The translations under genes and the position numbers were made by a program. 64,000 bases of DNA from NCBI GenBank assembly GCA_004194705.1, contig SADC01001280.1:186001-250000 (forward strand), read 5' to 3'. How positions within the stretch are numbered: position 1 is the first letter of the stretch; each line of letters starts with the position of its first letter. The notes below the pieces were generated by a model. That model was not told where the DNA came from. It made no database searches and was given only the letters and a program-made list of their open reading frames with translations. This document shows positions 22,396 to 33,252 of the stretch, piece after piece. This DNA comes from Ditylenchus dipsaci. Taxonomy: Eukaryota > Nematoda > Chromadorea > Rhabditida > Anguinidae.

Positions 22396-25300
22396 ATGGA
22401 TTATTCTTCAAACAATGAGGCAACTGCCCTCAAAGAGGAGTTGACCACACTCAAACAGCAACTTGCAGCAAAAGATATCCAATTGGCAGCACAGGTTGGT
22501 AGTACAGAATTAGAGCTTGAAGAAATTTATTTTTCAGAAAGAGGAAATTAACAAACTCAAAGAAAATGAGTTAGCGTCTGCCAAAAAAATTTCGGAACAG
22601 AGCGCCGTCTTTGCCAACATTGAAAAGATGTACCTCGAAAAGGTTTTGTCTGATTATCAAATGTTATTACCAAATTTCAAAAGATATGGTCTTTTGTGAG
22701 AACAACCAGTAAAACCATTCACCACAAAATTAATGATGTCTTGAGAAAATGCAAACAAGTGCAGGACAAAGAAGTTATTTTGAGATATTGACTAAAAACG
22801 GTCGTGTCAAAAACATTATTTTCGATGAGAATCTACGAAGCACCTTCGGCTTTCCCATACCAGTCAACTCGGTTCCACCCCCACCAGTCCATTTATCTTC
22901 TTGATTTAATCTTGGGCAAATTTTTTTACTGAAAAAACGTAAAAATTTGCCTTGGTCTCCCAAGATAAATTGACTGGTGGGGGTAGAACCGAGTTGACTG
23001 GTATGGGAAAGCCGAAGTTTAGCCGAACCTACAAATCGAATCTTAGCCAGCTATAGAAGATGTATTGATTTCAATGATGAATTGGCTAGCCTTATAAGTA
23101 GTTAACATCACTGGAAATTTTAATAAATTTTTGAAACAAGGCTTTGTGATCAGACTTTGCTATTTATGGTATTTATTCTAATAGAGCACCAGTTTCTATT
23201 AGAGCACCACCTTAGCATCCCTTAGGGCCAAAATTAGGTGTGGGGGGGGGCGGGTGGGTTAAACCATGTTTTATTCCATTTTTAACACGAAAGTCAATAA
23301 AGTTTTTGGAGGTTGAAAAATAGAGCACCATGGCATCTTATTAGAATAAACACGGTATGTGGTTTTCAAGCATCGTTGCTATAAATTTCATTTACAGCTC
23401 AGTAGATCAATGAATTCGCATGGAACAACCAAGGATGAATCAGCGAGTGACGTGCCAGGAGCGGACAATGTAGAAAATTGGAGTCAATATATTGCCAACA
23501 ACAGAGTTGCCTCATCTTTAATATCAGACTCAAATATTTGTTCTGGCACCTCTTCCTCCTCTCTTCAATATGGACTTGAAAATTTTCAGCCACCAGTCGC
23601 AGAAAATTGGTTTGGTTATATGTGGACAATTGACAACTTCTCAGTGAGTCAAATTTTCTCTTCACACATACAATTGCAATGTTTTTTAGTCTTTTGGTGA
23701 GGAAATGGATCAAGTGCTCAAGAGTCCGACATTTAGGGCTAGTCCGGCGATAAGCTAAAGTAAAAGACAATTTTAATCTGGCCTAACTATATAACACGAG
23801 AATTCCTGGCTGTAACATGGAACAACTGGGGGGTTTTCAGACCTTTCAGACCAAAGAGCAGTTTCTCAAGCACATCGACCATACTGAACACGAATCCAAT
23901 GTCATAATTTTGATTCTACAAGTTCTTTACGTCACACTGTTGTTTAAGACACGTTTTTTGGTTCTTTTCGACTTCTGCTTGACAGCCTAAAAGGCCTTTC
24001 CATTTGACTTTCAAGCACTGTCCGGTGCCATTTTTATGCTGATTTTGAATCTAAAGCAGGGTTCTCATCCGTCATTTTTAAAAAGATTTGTCCTTTTTTG
24101 GGACCCAAAATATTTTTTATTCATAAAGTTTTTAGTCAAAATGTTTTTTTCGCTACAAAATAGCAATAAGCACTGGATAAAAGGACCCTTTTTCTTCAAT
24201 AATGAAAATGTTCTTTTTTTTATCCAAATGTACTTTTTTCAAAATTTTGAGATGAGAACCTAGATCTCAAGTCTGTTTTATGGCTACATGCTTCTGTGCA
24301 AAAAATTTCCCATGCTTTTAGTAAAATTGTATATTTTTCAAAACGGCCTAATTTATTTTTTTAATTTTTTTCACGCCATGATTTTTGAGTTTAAGCAAAT
24401 GAGACACTGTTAGAAAGCCTAGACAAAAGGTTTTTTCGTTAGCGTGAAAATATTTCACTGCTAACTAACGTGGAAAAAAACTTCAAAGGGTCTTTTTGTA
24501 AATTGGGCTATTTGAGATCATTGCACACAAGTTTTCACTTCTGATTTTGCGATATCTGTGTTCATCGGGTCTGAAAACCTTCGGGTAGACCAGCTTTACA
24601 GTCAGGAATTCTTGAAATATGTTAAATTTTTTAGGTGGTGTGTAACAACAAATCCGAAAGGACAAGTCCTTGACGAAGAGTCTAAGGTATTTGAGTATTT
24701 TTAAAGGGTATATCTGAATTTTGCAGCAAAAAATCCTCAATTTGGCAGCAAAGAATCCTTAATTTTGCAGCAAAAAGTCTTAGTTTTGCAGCTAATCGAG
24801 TACGGTATGATTCTGTCTAGCAAAATTGGCTTTTTTGGACTTATTCGGTTTTGGTTTGAATATCGGTAAAAACATTAACAATAGCGGCTAAAAACTCATT
24901 ATATGCTAGACAGGATAGAACCATGGTCGATTTGCTGTAAAATTACTTGAATTTGCTGCCGAACTAAGACAATTTACTGCAAAATTAAGACTTTTTGATG
25001 CAAAAAATATTTGCTTCCAAATTAAGATTTTTTGCTGCAAAATTCAGATACGCCCTTTTTTAATTTCGAAAATCTGTAATACCGCTTGCTTTCAGGATTA
25101 TGTTTCCTTATATCTTCTTTTGGTTGCAGGCAACGGAACTAAAGTCATGGCAAAGTTCAAATTTTCTATGGTAAGCGTTTGACCCATAGCTCAATAATAA
25201 TAATGCAGTGACTTCAGTTAAATTCCAAAAGAGAAGTGATCAAATCAATGAGTAAACCGTTTTCATAACTTATTCCTTGTGTCTATGGGTTCACAAAACG

Positions 25301-25567
25301 TTTGTAGATACCCAAAAAGCATACCAATTTGTTCAAGGAAAAAACTGGGGATTCAAAGTAAGTTGAATTTTTTCTTCAAGCAAAACTTTTTCATCCAAAA
25401 AGCTTTTACAGCACTTCATTCGTCGAGACTTATTGTTGGACGGGTCGGATAGAGCTTTGTTGGATGACCGCCTTTTTATTTTCTGCGAAGTTTTGATTGT
25501 TGCAGATACAGTAAATGTAACAGGTCAAAGCAATTCGATGCAGCTCGCAGCTGCATCAAGTGAATGA
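22396..25567 (+). CDS. SPOP-type MATH protein with N-terminal coiled coil, no BTB
   Basis: Exons 22396-22494, 22538-22642, 22684-22758, 23398-23643, 23690-23759, 24635-24686, 25096-25170, 25308-25357, 25412-25567. Residues 1 to about 90 are a charged heptad-like coiled coil (LKEELTTLKQQLAAKDIQL, EEINKLKENELASAKK). A polar linker follows, then an SPOP-like MATH domain: WFGYMWTIDNFS, EEMDQVLKSPTF, KWCVTTNPKGQ, LDEESKDYVSLYLLLV, AKFKFSM, QKAYQFVQGKNWGFK, HFIRRDLLLDGS, VNVTGQSNSM, stop. In SPOP the MATH domain recruits substrates to a CUL3 ligase through a following BTB; here a stop comes at the end of MATH and no BTB-coding exon is seen through 28 kb. One base is missing near 23748 (frame break before DKLKW) and exons 7-8 are one base out of phase. 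Introns hold several MITEs. Confidence 0.8.
22844..23017. repeat. Inverted-repeat MITE in MATH-gene intron
   Basis: CTTCGGCTTTCCCATACCAG and CTGGTATGGGAAAGCCGAAG are perfect 20-bp arms, extended inward through ACTCGGTT...CCCCCACCAGT / ACTGGTGGGGG...AACCGAGT. AT-rich loop. Confidence 0.85.
23167..23357. repeat. TACCGTATTT-family MITE
   Basis: Degenerate ends GGTATTTATTCTAATAGAGC / TTAGAATAAACACGGTA, with the core GGAGGTTGAAAAATAGAGCACC shared with the copies at 29707 and 40628. It lies in the 640-bp MATH-gene intron. Confidence 0.7.
24057..24263. mobile_element. hAT-like MITE
   Basis: Ends CAGGGTTCTCATC / GATGAGAACCTAG, flanked by ATCTAAAG (24049-24056) and ATCTCAAG (24264-24271), 8 bp with one difference. 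The interior resembles the 42738-42940 element (ATAAGCACTGGATAAA shared). Within a MATH-gene intron. Confidence 0.75.
24701..25062. repeat. Foldback with TTTGCAGCAAAA words
   Basis: Arms AAAGGGTATATCTGAATTTT / AAAATTCAGATACGCCCTTT enclose iterated TTTTGCAGCAAAAA words and an inner pair TCTGTCTAGCA / TGCTAGACAGGA. Related words (CTGCAAAATTACGAGAA) make up the 30173-30676 foldback. Confidence 0.7.
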
Positions 25568-26698
25568 ATTCGAAAACAAACGGCTTAATTTCAAAATTAC
25601 ATTTCTTGGAAATAGTATCAGCCTTTATTTGTAGTCTTTAATTGTTGAATCGTGTGCTCATGAATAATAAAAGGCTGTAAGTACTTCCCCCGTCTAATTA
25701 TTCTTTTACCCCTTCAGCTAGTAAAAATTTGTTTCTCGGACGTGTTTCTTTAACTTTTTCTTTTGATTTTTTTAAAGTTTTTATACCAGCATGTAGCCTT
25801 GGATCTCAGCTTTATAACGAGCCAGCGACCAACTTACTGAGATATTCAAAAACTCCAGAAAAAAGCTTTGTATAGAGCCTTTTTTGAACAATTTGTTGCA
25901 TAAAAAAACTTTTTTCTCCAAGTTTATAAAATCTCAATGATTCAGTTTATAGCTTATTAGAAAGCTAGGATCCAGGGCTAAAATTTTTTGTATATAAACT
26001 TGGAAACCAATTGAAAAATTTTCAGGGTGAAAACTGAGTCATAAAATTTGACGGGGTAAAAGAATAATTTGACGGAGTAAAACAATTTGTGCCATGGTAA
26101 AATGTATTTTAACTTTCAAAATCCAACAAAAAATATAAAAATGAAAACGAAAAAAGTACAGAGTTTTCCAAAAACACCGACATTTTTGAAATTTTTGATC
26201 AAAAGCCTCCATGCACCAGTGAAACCCTAAAATTTTTTTGGGGGTTTTAGGCAAGGATTTAAATACAGTTTCATCCGGAAGGATTATTACGCCTAACAAG
26301 CCAATTTTTAGACATAAGTTTACAAAAGTAACAACATGATAAACAATACGATAATTTTATTATCAATAACTTATTCATTATTTAACTTATTGTTATTTTT
26401 GCCCGATTCTAACTCCTTTTTGCCTAAATCAATCAAGCCAACTGCTGCTTTCCATTAACCCTCATTTGGATATTACTACTTTTTAGGTACAATAAATTGG
26501 GTTGCAATGCCTAAACATCACTACCTAGGTACACTTTTCCGTGTCAGGACTACAAAATTCGAAGAGGGTGTCAGTTGGGATTTTACCGAAAAAACCGTGA
26601 GAAAGTTGGTTCAAGAAAAGTTCGAAAGAAGAGCAGAAATAAGTTTTTCGCTCTACTTGTTACTTGATTTCGCCCATTTTTGAAAAAAAAACTTTGCT
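25568..26698. other. Intergenic with remnants of an inverted element
   Basis: CCCCGTCTAATTATTCTTTT near 25688 has its reverse complement near 26053, indicating a degenerate inverted-repeat element spanning about 25690-26060. No gene is called except the weak frame listed separately. Confidence 0.4.
26507..26683 (+). CDS. Hypothetical short frame
   Basis: A 58-codon ATG frame (MPKHHYLGTLFRVRTTKFEE...) with charged, non-repetitive composition unlike its surroundings, preceded by TTTTTAG at about 26484. It could be a first exon (a GTTTTT donor lies near 26642) or chance. No family recognised and no partner exon found before the foldback that follows. Confidence 0.2.
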   Translation: MPKHHYLGTLFRVRTTKFEEGVSWDFTEKTVRKLVQEKFERRAEISFSLYLLLDFAHF

Positions 26699-27258
26699 TA
26701 CCGTATTTCCTCTAATAAGTCGACATGTCTGCTTATTTTTTGGACACCTTGTATGCATGTCAGCTTATTAGAGCATATCGCTCTGTTTTACAAACCTTTT
26801 CCGCCCAAGTCATGGGCAAATTCGCAATGGATGCTACTACTGTTATAGTACCAAAAATCTTTACAATAAATTGATAAAATAAATCAACGAAATTTTTTTG
26901 AAGGGGCATGCTCGTCACCGATAAGAATGCCCCTTTCAAAATAGTTTTTCTATACAAGTTGAATATTGGTACTATAGTTAAGTATTTTGGTACTATAAAT
27001 ACGTATTTTAATACTAGGTTTTAAGTAATATCCATTTTTGATAACCATTCGCACAGAAATCAAATGTTATTCAAGTTTCATAACAACGTAAAACCAGGAA
27101 ACGATTAAATGACGTGAAATTAGTCGCTAAAATTATGAATTTCAGCACTTTCAAACTCGAGAGATTTATAAGGGTGAGAGGTAAATTGTTAGGGGTGTCG
27201 GCTTATTAGAGCATGTCAGCTTAATGGAGCATGTCGACTTATTAGATGAAATACGGTA
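26699..27258. mobile_element. TACCGTATTT-family foldback, GTCGACTTATTAGA arms
   Basis: Ends TACCGTATTTCCTCTAATAA and TTATTAGATGAAATACGGTA; arms carry GTCGACATG / CATGTCGAC and GCTTATTAGAGCAT words several times. About 560 bp, with no coding content in the loop. Confidence 0.8.
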
Positions 27259-27800
27259 TTTCTTCTTTGTGGCATCCTCCTTTTAAAGTCATTGGCCATG
27301 CTTTCGAAAAATGAGGCTTACCCCATGTTCATGTCATGAATTCTGACCGACATAAAATTCACAAAAGCATGTAATCACGGCTTTTCAAAATATCCGCAAA
27401 TGTTTTTTTAGCTTTTGAAATAAATTTTTTGCAAAATTGAAAAACTCTAGAAATTTGACTAGAAAAACGAGCTTTAGACTTAAAATTGCTTCGACTGTCC
27501 ATACAAGCCCGATTTTGTAAAAATTAGCATCAACTTTGCAAAGCAGATACAGCGCTAAATTTTGGTATATGACTCATTCTATGAAATGCAAACCTCCACA
27601 TTCTCATGCAAAAAAGAAGTTTCATGTGACTTTTTGCACTATATTTGACGTGAAGTCTAGATTTTCGTCTGACTTGTATTGAAAAATTTTAAAGGGAAAT
27701 TTGAAAATTTTATATTTATGACCTATGTATTACGTTGAATGAGCTAATAATAAAAAATTTGAAAAAAATCGGGGGTGACGAAAGCTGGGGTTGAACTCGT

Positions 27801-28060
27801 ACTATGTATAAAATACGTTTCGCCGTAAAATTTGAATAAAATTGTGAAATTTGACAAAATTAAAGAAAAAAATATATGCCGATCTCAGCCGACCTGACCC
27901 GATCTGAACTGATCTGATCTAAATCGATCTGATCTTCTTCCAACTTTGTATAAAATACGTTTCGCCGTAAAATTTTAACTTAGAGTGTGAAATTTGACTA
28001 AATTAAGGAAAAAAATATATTATGCCGATCTGATCTGAACTGATCTGATCTTTGCCCACC
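27801..28060. repeat. Tandem duplication with GATCTGATC-theme
   Basis: A unit of about 141 bp beginning TATAAAATACGTTTCGCCGT occurs twice (about 27807 and 27947). Each copy ends in iterated CTGATCTGAACTGATCTGATC words. Possibly another element of the simple-word class, but ends are not defined. Confidence 0.65.
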
Positions 28061-28065
28061 CCTGA

Positions 28066-28150
28066 CTCGTAGCTTCGAAGACAATGGCCTTATTTGCTAT
28101 GTAAAATGGTGTGACGGAGAGCTTTACCCACTGCGCCATGCAAACACGTA
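28066..28150 (-). repeat. tRNA-like fragment (SINE head?)
   Basis: On the minus strand GCATGGCGCAGTGGGTAAAG resembles a pol III A box at tRNA spacing, with a poor B-box-like GTCTTCGAAGC about 50 bases on. Too degenerate for a functional tRNA gene. Confidence 0.35.
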
Positions 28151-28420
28151 TGACTGTAAGACTCTCGGATTAACGACCCTCCATAAAGTCGTTCCCACCT
28201 AGGGTCCAACACTTTTTTACGTTGATTTTTGAAGGTTTTTATCAGTTGTCTTCGGCTAGTCTAGTCCGAAATATCGCAAGGATTCAGATTTTGCCGGTCG
28301 TTCTTGAAAATGACAATAGTTTTGCGGAAAAGACCCGCGGCTCTCAAATTAACGACTCTCTTTTTCAAAGCGCGCCCAATAAACATGCCCAAAGTTATTT
28401 TTTTGAATATCTTCGAGTGT
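28151..28420. repeat. FB-1 foldback MITE, degenerate copy
   Basis: Contains the FB-1 core (GTCGTTCCCACCTAGGGTCC, AATATCGCAAGGATTCAGAT, TTTTGCGGAAAAGACCCGCG) with outer arm words ACTCTCGGATTAACGACCC / TCAAATTAACGACTCTC that differ from other copies. Confidence 0.75.
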
Positions 28421-28680
28421 AATCATTTGCTTTGTGTTCTCTTCTTTTAGTTTACCAAATCTCTTGTAAATAAAATATTTTTAAGAGGTATTTACTCAAA
28501 TAGTGACGACCGGTTGTTTTGCTAGTAGTGAATAATAGAGGGTGGGTTTGTTAGTTGAGGCCTTTCTAGAATGAATGGAAAATACTCACAGATGGGCTGT
28601 GTCATCCTCCATCGTCAAAAAAATATTAAAGTCAATGGTTTCCTATTTGCCTTCATTTTTGTTTAATGCTTTGAAACACG

Positions 28681-29269
28681 ATGGTGAAAGGGATTTTATT
28701 TCCAATACTGTTGCTTTACTTATCTAGCATATCTGCCAGAGTATTGCAAAACCAAAATTCGTTTGGATATGCATTAAATGATGGTGTAGAGGGATATTCC
28801 TGCTCTTATCGGTTAGTATAAAGTTATACCACAAATTCTCCTGCACCAAAAGTTAAAATATCTTAAAAATCCCTTAAATTAAAACTCATGAAATACTAAT
28901 TTTTTTTAATTGCGTCAAATTTATTTTGATAAGGTGAATTGAGAAAGAATGGGGACCAGGGTCAAAAATAAAACAATGAATTTAAACTAAGTTTAGGACG
29001 GCATAATTACTGAGAATGGAATCAGCAGAGAAGCAACTCCAGAAGAAAAGGAACGAATAGAGCAGTATTTCCGGCAATTGGAAGAAAACAACGCTCAAAT
29101 GTCCAGACAAATAATTAACGACATGGATAATATGTTTTCTCGGATGTTCAGCGGAGGATTCCCATTCCAAAGCTCTGACATTTCCAAGGATATCTCTGCA
29201 TATGAAAACAATCATACTTTTAAATCGATGAACGTTGCTCCGAATTTGTGTCAAATCTTAAAAACATAA
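28681..29269 (+). CDS. Small secreted protein, possibly pepsin-inhibitor-3-like
   Basis: The first exon 28681-28811 starts with a clear signal peptide (MVKGILFPILLLYLSSISA) and contains one cysteine pair region (YSCSYR). The last exon 28997-29269 encodes DGIITENGISREATPEEKER then IEQYFRQLEENNAQM and a Met/Phe-rich acidic end with a single Cys. Joining them in phase needs a 13-base exon (AATGGGGACCAGG, about 28952) or a missing base. The pattern NG-x-R-x-(L/A)TPEE-x(4)-Y-x(3)-LE recalls nematode pepsin-inhibitor-3 repeats, secreted inhibitors of aspartic proteases, but key cysteines are not all present. Alternative: unrelated small effector-like protein. Confidence 0.5.
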
Positions 29270-29706
29270 CTTTTTTATGAGTAAGGCGAAATATTTGAAA
29301 ATAAATTAAATCTTAAAAGTGTACGTGTAATTAACAAATCCCCTTTATGCAAATATTTATTTTCTCCTTCGTTTTCTCCTGTTTTGCATGTTTAAGTGTA
29401 AAAAAAGCTGCAACTCCCACCCATATAATGTCCTACAAAGATTACATAGAAATTCTTTTTTTTCGACTTTATAAATTTTAGACAAATTCACGGGCTGTTT
29501 AATTCGAGTTCACGGTAGGACCCGACTTATCAAATAATAATTATTCCAAACAGGTCTTATTCCGAAAATTCTTACTCCAATAAATTCTGCTCCAACTTAT
29601 TCTATTCTAAAAATGCCAAACCTGAAAATTTCCACGCCGAAATTTTATGCTCCGAAAAAATTCCACTCTGATACAAAAGGTTCTATCCAATTTACTTATC
29701 AATACA

Positions 29707-29791
29707 TACCGTATTTATTCTAATAAAACATCATGGTGCTCTATTTTTTGACCCCCTCAGAGAGTGGTGCTCTATTAGAATAAATACGGTA
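29707..29791. mobile_element. Minimal TACCGTATTT-family MITE
   Basis: An 85-bp complete copy: TACCGTATTTATTCTAATAA ... TTAGAATAAATACGGTA, with GGTGCTCTATTTTTTGACCCCC in the loop. The smallest copy in the window and a good reference for the family. Confidence 0.85.
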
Positions 29792-30172
29792 TTTAGAGCC
29801 ACAAAAACAGAGAGAAACAGAGGGCTCCAGTCAGATGCCCAGAAATTTGTTTTAGACGGAATTTAGAGATTTTAGTATATTTATTATGAATAGCTTGATT
29901 GCGAACCACATTTATTTAAATTAGTTTTTCATAAAAACTTTATATTTTATACCAGCTAATTTTTTATTACATAAATATGAAAATTACAGCTGCGGCCCAA
30001 GGAAAAACTATTATAGCTACATAAAAAGAGATAGATGACAATAGCACCACTGATTGCAGATTAAGCTTAAATCAGAAAAGAAAGGCGATAAAATAGGTAA
30101 CAAAAAAAGAGGTTAGAAAGTTTAGTTGCGAACAAACAGTAGTAACAAAATTTAATGTTATTTTTGGGCATA

Positions 30173-30676
30173 ACGGAATTTTGCAGCTAATTCTCGTAAT
30201 TTTGCAGCAAATCTTTCATAAAATAACTTGAATCGCTCAGAATCCCAGCCCGGAGAGGCCAGAAGCCACTAAAATTGGTTTTTGGGGGTTTACTAAAGGG
30301 GGGGGGTAAACTTTTTGCGAAAATTCGATTGGGCGGATCAGAATTCCGGTCCGATCGGCTTAATCGCTCAGAATTCCAGGTTTGTGACGGTTTTGAGTGG
30401 TTCAGGGCGGAATTCTGAGCGATTAAGTTGATCGGACCGGAATTCTGATCCGCCCAATCGAATTTTCGCAAAAAGTTTACCCCCCCCCCCCCTTTAGTAA
30501 ACCCCAAAAAAACCAACTTTCAGGTGCTTTTGGCCACTCCAGGGTGGGTTCTGAGCAATCCAAGTCATTTTATGAAACATTTGCTGCAAAATTACGAGAA
30601 TGTGCTGCGAAATTACGAGATTTTGCTGCAAACAAAATTAGCTGCAAAATTACGAGAATTAGCTGCAAAATTCCGT
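30173..30676. mobile_element. Long near-perfect foldback
   Basis: About 500 bp. ACGGAATTTTGCAGCTAATT at the left pairs with AATTAGCTGCAAAATTCCGT at the right. Long inner arms include ATCAGAATTCCGGTCCGATC / GATCGGACCGGAATTCTGAT and the G-run/C-run pair near 30300 and 30481. The loop is about 30 bp (near 30380-30410). Sequence predicts a strong hairpin. No coding capacity. Confidence 0.88.
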
Positions 30677-30989
30677 TTTACCCGTTATTTTACAGTTTTT
30701 AGTAATGTCGTGTTTTTTTCCTTGTGTCAAAAAACACAACAACAGAGCTAGAAATTTTCGCCAAAAAATCTATGTAAATTTTTATTTTGTCATTTTAAGG
30801 TCACTGATTTTGAAAACTTCTCGTTCTGTTCTTGGTGGAGCACCCGAGGGAGGTTTAATATATCGAGCGGCATGTTTTATTTTATTTGAAATATTGCTAC
30901 AATCCAAAAAAATAAGTCTAAGCGATTAATACATCAGCCAATGATTGATGTAAATTATAAAAAAAACTATTTCTATGCAGGTCACCTCT

Positions 30990-31501
30990 TCGTCTTTGTA
31001 GTTGACCTTCACTATTTTTATTGGGAACATCACCTTGGTTTTGTTGCATTTGACACATGAGGAGTTCTTGTTGTTGTTCTCATTTCCTGCTGGATATCAT
31101 GGAAAGTTTATTTTCTAATTCTTCAAATTTACTTATTTTAAAATAAAGTATGATTGTTTGTAACTTGATGTCTATGATTCCCCTTTCTAATATCAAAATG
31201 ATTCCTGATAGCTTCAAACTAACTCTCGAACTAATAAAAAATTCTAAATTTGTATTTTACATATTGTTTTCTACGTTTAATAAAATTGTGGCAAGTTTCT
31301 AGAGAATTGGTTGTCTTACCCCTGCTCGCCATCAGAAATCTTGAGATTCAGATCCCAGTCTAAGCCTACAAAGAACAAAATAGAGGGTAGCCAAATTCAA
31401 TTGGTAAAGACCAAAATACCCTATAAAGTGTTTCATACATTTTTCTTCAGCTGATTCATCCGGAAACTCGGCATTGAAACGAATCATCAAATAAAGGCTT
31501 C
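30990..31501 (-). pseudogene. Possible DnaJ-like C-terminal exons
   Basis: Exon-like segments 31501-31412 and 31365-31320 join in phase across a 46-bp GT-AG intron. The first encodes GSLYLMIRFNAEFPDESAEE, resembling the C-terminal substrate-binding strand of class II DnaJ proteins (GDLYxxFxVxFP). The second encodes LDWDLNLKISDGEQ. A third open stretch near 31110-31000 contains a CxxC (SSCVKCNKTKVMF) but its phase does not connect. No J domain or upstream exons are found, so this is a fragment or a chance similarity. Confidence 0.25.
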
Positions 31502-32119
31502 CTTGATATTAAAAAGAAAGAAAATAGACACAAGAATTGTATTTAAATAATCTATTTTCCATGTCTTAATCAATTGCGGCAGCGGAGGCACCTCAAAAAA
31601 TTAATCCCAAAAATTACATTATTATATTATACTTTACTCAATGTAATGACCCTCGATATGTTCCCTGGGATTGCCGCTATACCAAAATTTGACTGTACAG
31701 GATGTTCAATAAAACACGGATATTTTCAAACAATTTATACGTATGTATATACTTTATTGAACAAGGTAACACTTGTTTTATAATTTTGGCAATTAAACAG
31801 GCAAGCATCTCCTAAAGAAAACGCTATAAAAAACAAGCGTAGATTAACAAGTCATTTTTAATTAAGCATTCTATGAAACAGTAAAGAATTAAATGTACCA
31901 GTAGTTTTTTGCAAAATTATCAATAGTTCCAAATCAGATTAGTCAAACAACTGATAGTGAGAGTATGTTGCAAAACAAGGAACGTTATTATCTCCTCCAT
32001 ACTCATTGACCAATAATGTTTTCTTTATTGTTTTTTCCAAATCTCCAATCCGATTTGATATTATGAACCTTTTTTATATTTTTAACTCTTTTAACTCGTT
32101 TGCATCGTTTCACTAAATC

Positions 32120-32416
32120 CGTTATCACAGTCTAGTCCCGCAAATCGCAAGGATTATGATTTTGCCGATCGCTTTTCAAAAAATCATAATTTTCCCCGAT
32201 AGTGAGTCACCCTTTTTAATAAAAATAGGGGACGTGTTACCGAGGTTTTAAATGTCAAAATTTTATGATTTTTCAAAAAACGATTGGCAAAATCGGAAAG
32301 CTGTAAAAATGAAGTGGTCAAAGAATGCAAAAATGAAGTTCGAAAAAATTTCGGATCCTAGGCGAGAAAGAATTTTTTGGGATGACGTGTGAACTCGGTT
32401 CAACTGTACAAAAACA
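32120..32416. repeat. FB-1 foldback MITE, degenerate copy
   Basis: Core words (CGCAAGGATTATGATTTTGC, AAACGATTGGCAAAATCGGA, TCGGATCCTAGGCGAGAA) in inverted arrangement; the right end GAACTCGGTTCAACTG is followed by TA. The left end is truncated. Confidence 0.75.
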
Positions 32417-33252
32417 TTAAACTACAATGTGTGAATCGGAAACACTTTTTTGCTTACTTTTCATTAGTGGCGTAAATGGTCATTCCCGTTAGTGAATCAA
32501 TTGAATTCTGACTGAAAACCTCTCAGACTATCTTATTTTAGGTTTGAAAAACTTATAAAAAGTCCACACTTAAAGAGCGTCACATAACAACGCAAAAAAG
32601 CGAGACCAGCACATTTTTAGGCACTCTATTCTTTTCTAGTTTTGCCTCAGATATACTAGGCAAAAAAAATACATACAAATATATAAGAAAACTTTAAAAA
32701 AAATTCAAGAAAGATAATAACTGCTTATCCCTCCCCGGCACTCCTTTTCTCAAGCCCTTTAATGTTCAAATACTAAAATTGAATTTAGCAAAGTTTGCTT
32801 GCTTGCGAGACCAAAAAAATAAGGTGTCAAGCTTTTTTATACCATTTTGGATAAACAATATTTGATGTAGCTTGTTCATTGACCACAGTACTCGTAAGTT
32901 ACTCTCTTGCAAGCATTCTGTTTCAAGCAATCCCTACCTCTAAATATGTTGACAAAAAAGCCGTGACTAGTAGTTACTTCCAAGAAATAAAGCGTAAACT
33001 AAAAAATAGACATTTTCGCAAAGAGCATATGTATTTACAAAAACAAGTTAATTTAGTTTGCTAATTGTTTTTTCCTATTAACTTCGCCATGGAGACAGAC
33101 ACCTTTGTCAATGTTGCCGTTCTTATTGTTTTTGAATAACCGATTGTTTGCATCTTGTTATGTTCTTCCTTATACAATTTCTTTGATTTAAATTTTTGGC
33201 TTCTTGCAAAATATTTAAAGAATTCGGTTTGTAGAGCATCACACCCGAAAAG
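32417..33252. other. Intergenic upstream of P450
   Basis: AT-rich. A 61-codon plus frame (32879-33064) lacks recognisable content. No structured element beyond short A/T tracts. Confidence 0.4.

Noticed and set aside
24036..24263. 75-codon frame rich in Phe
   Set aside because: It coincides with the hAT-like MITE at 24057-24263; related sequence at 42738-42940 is also non-coding.
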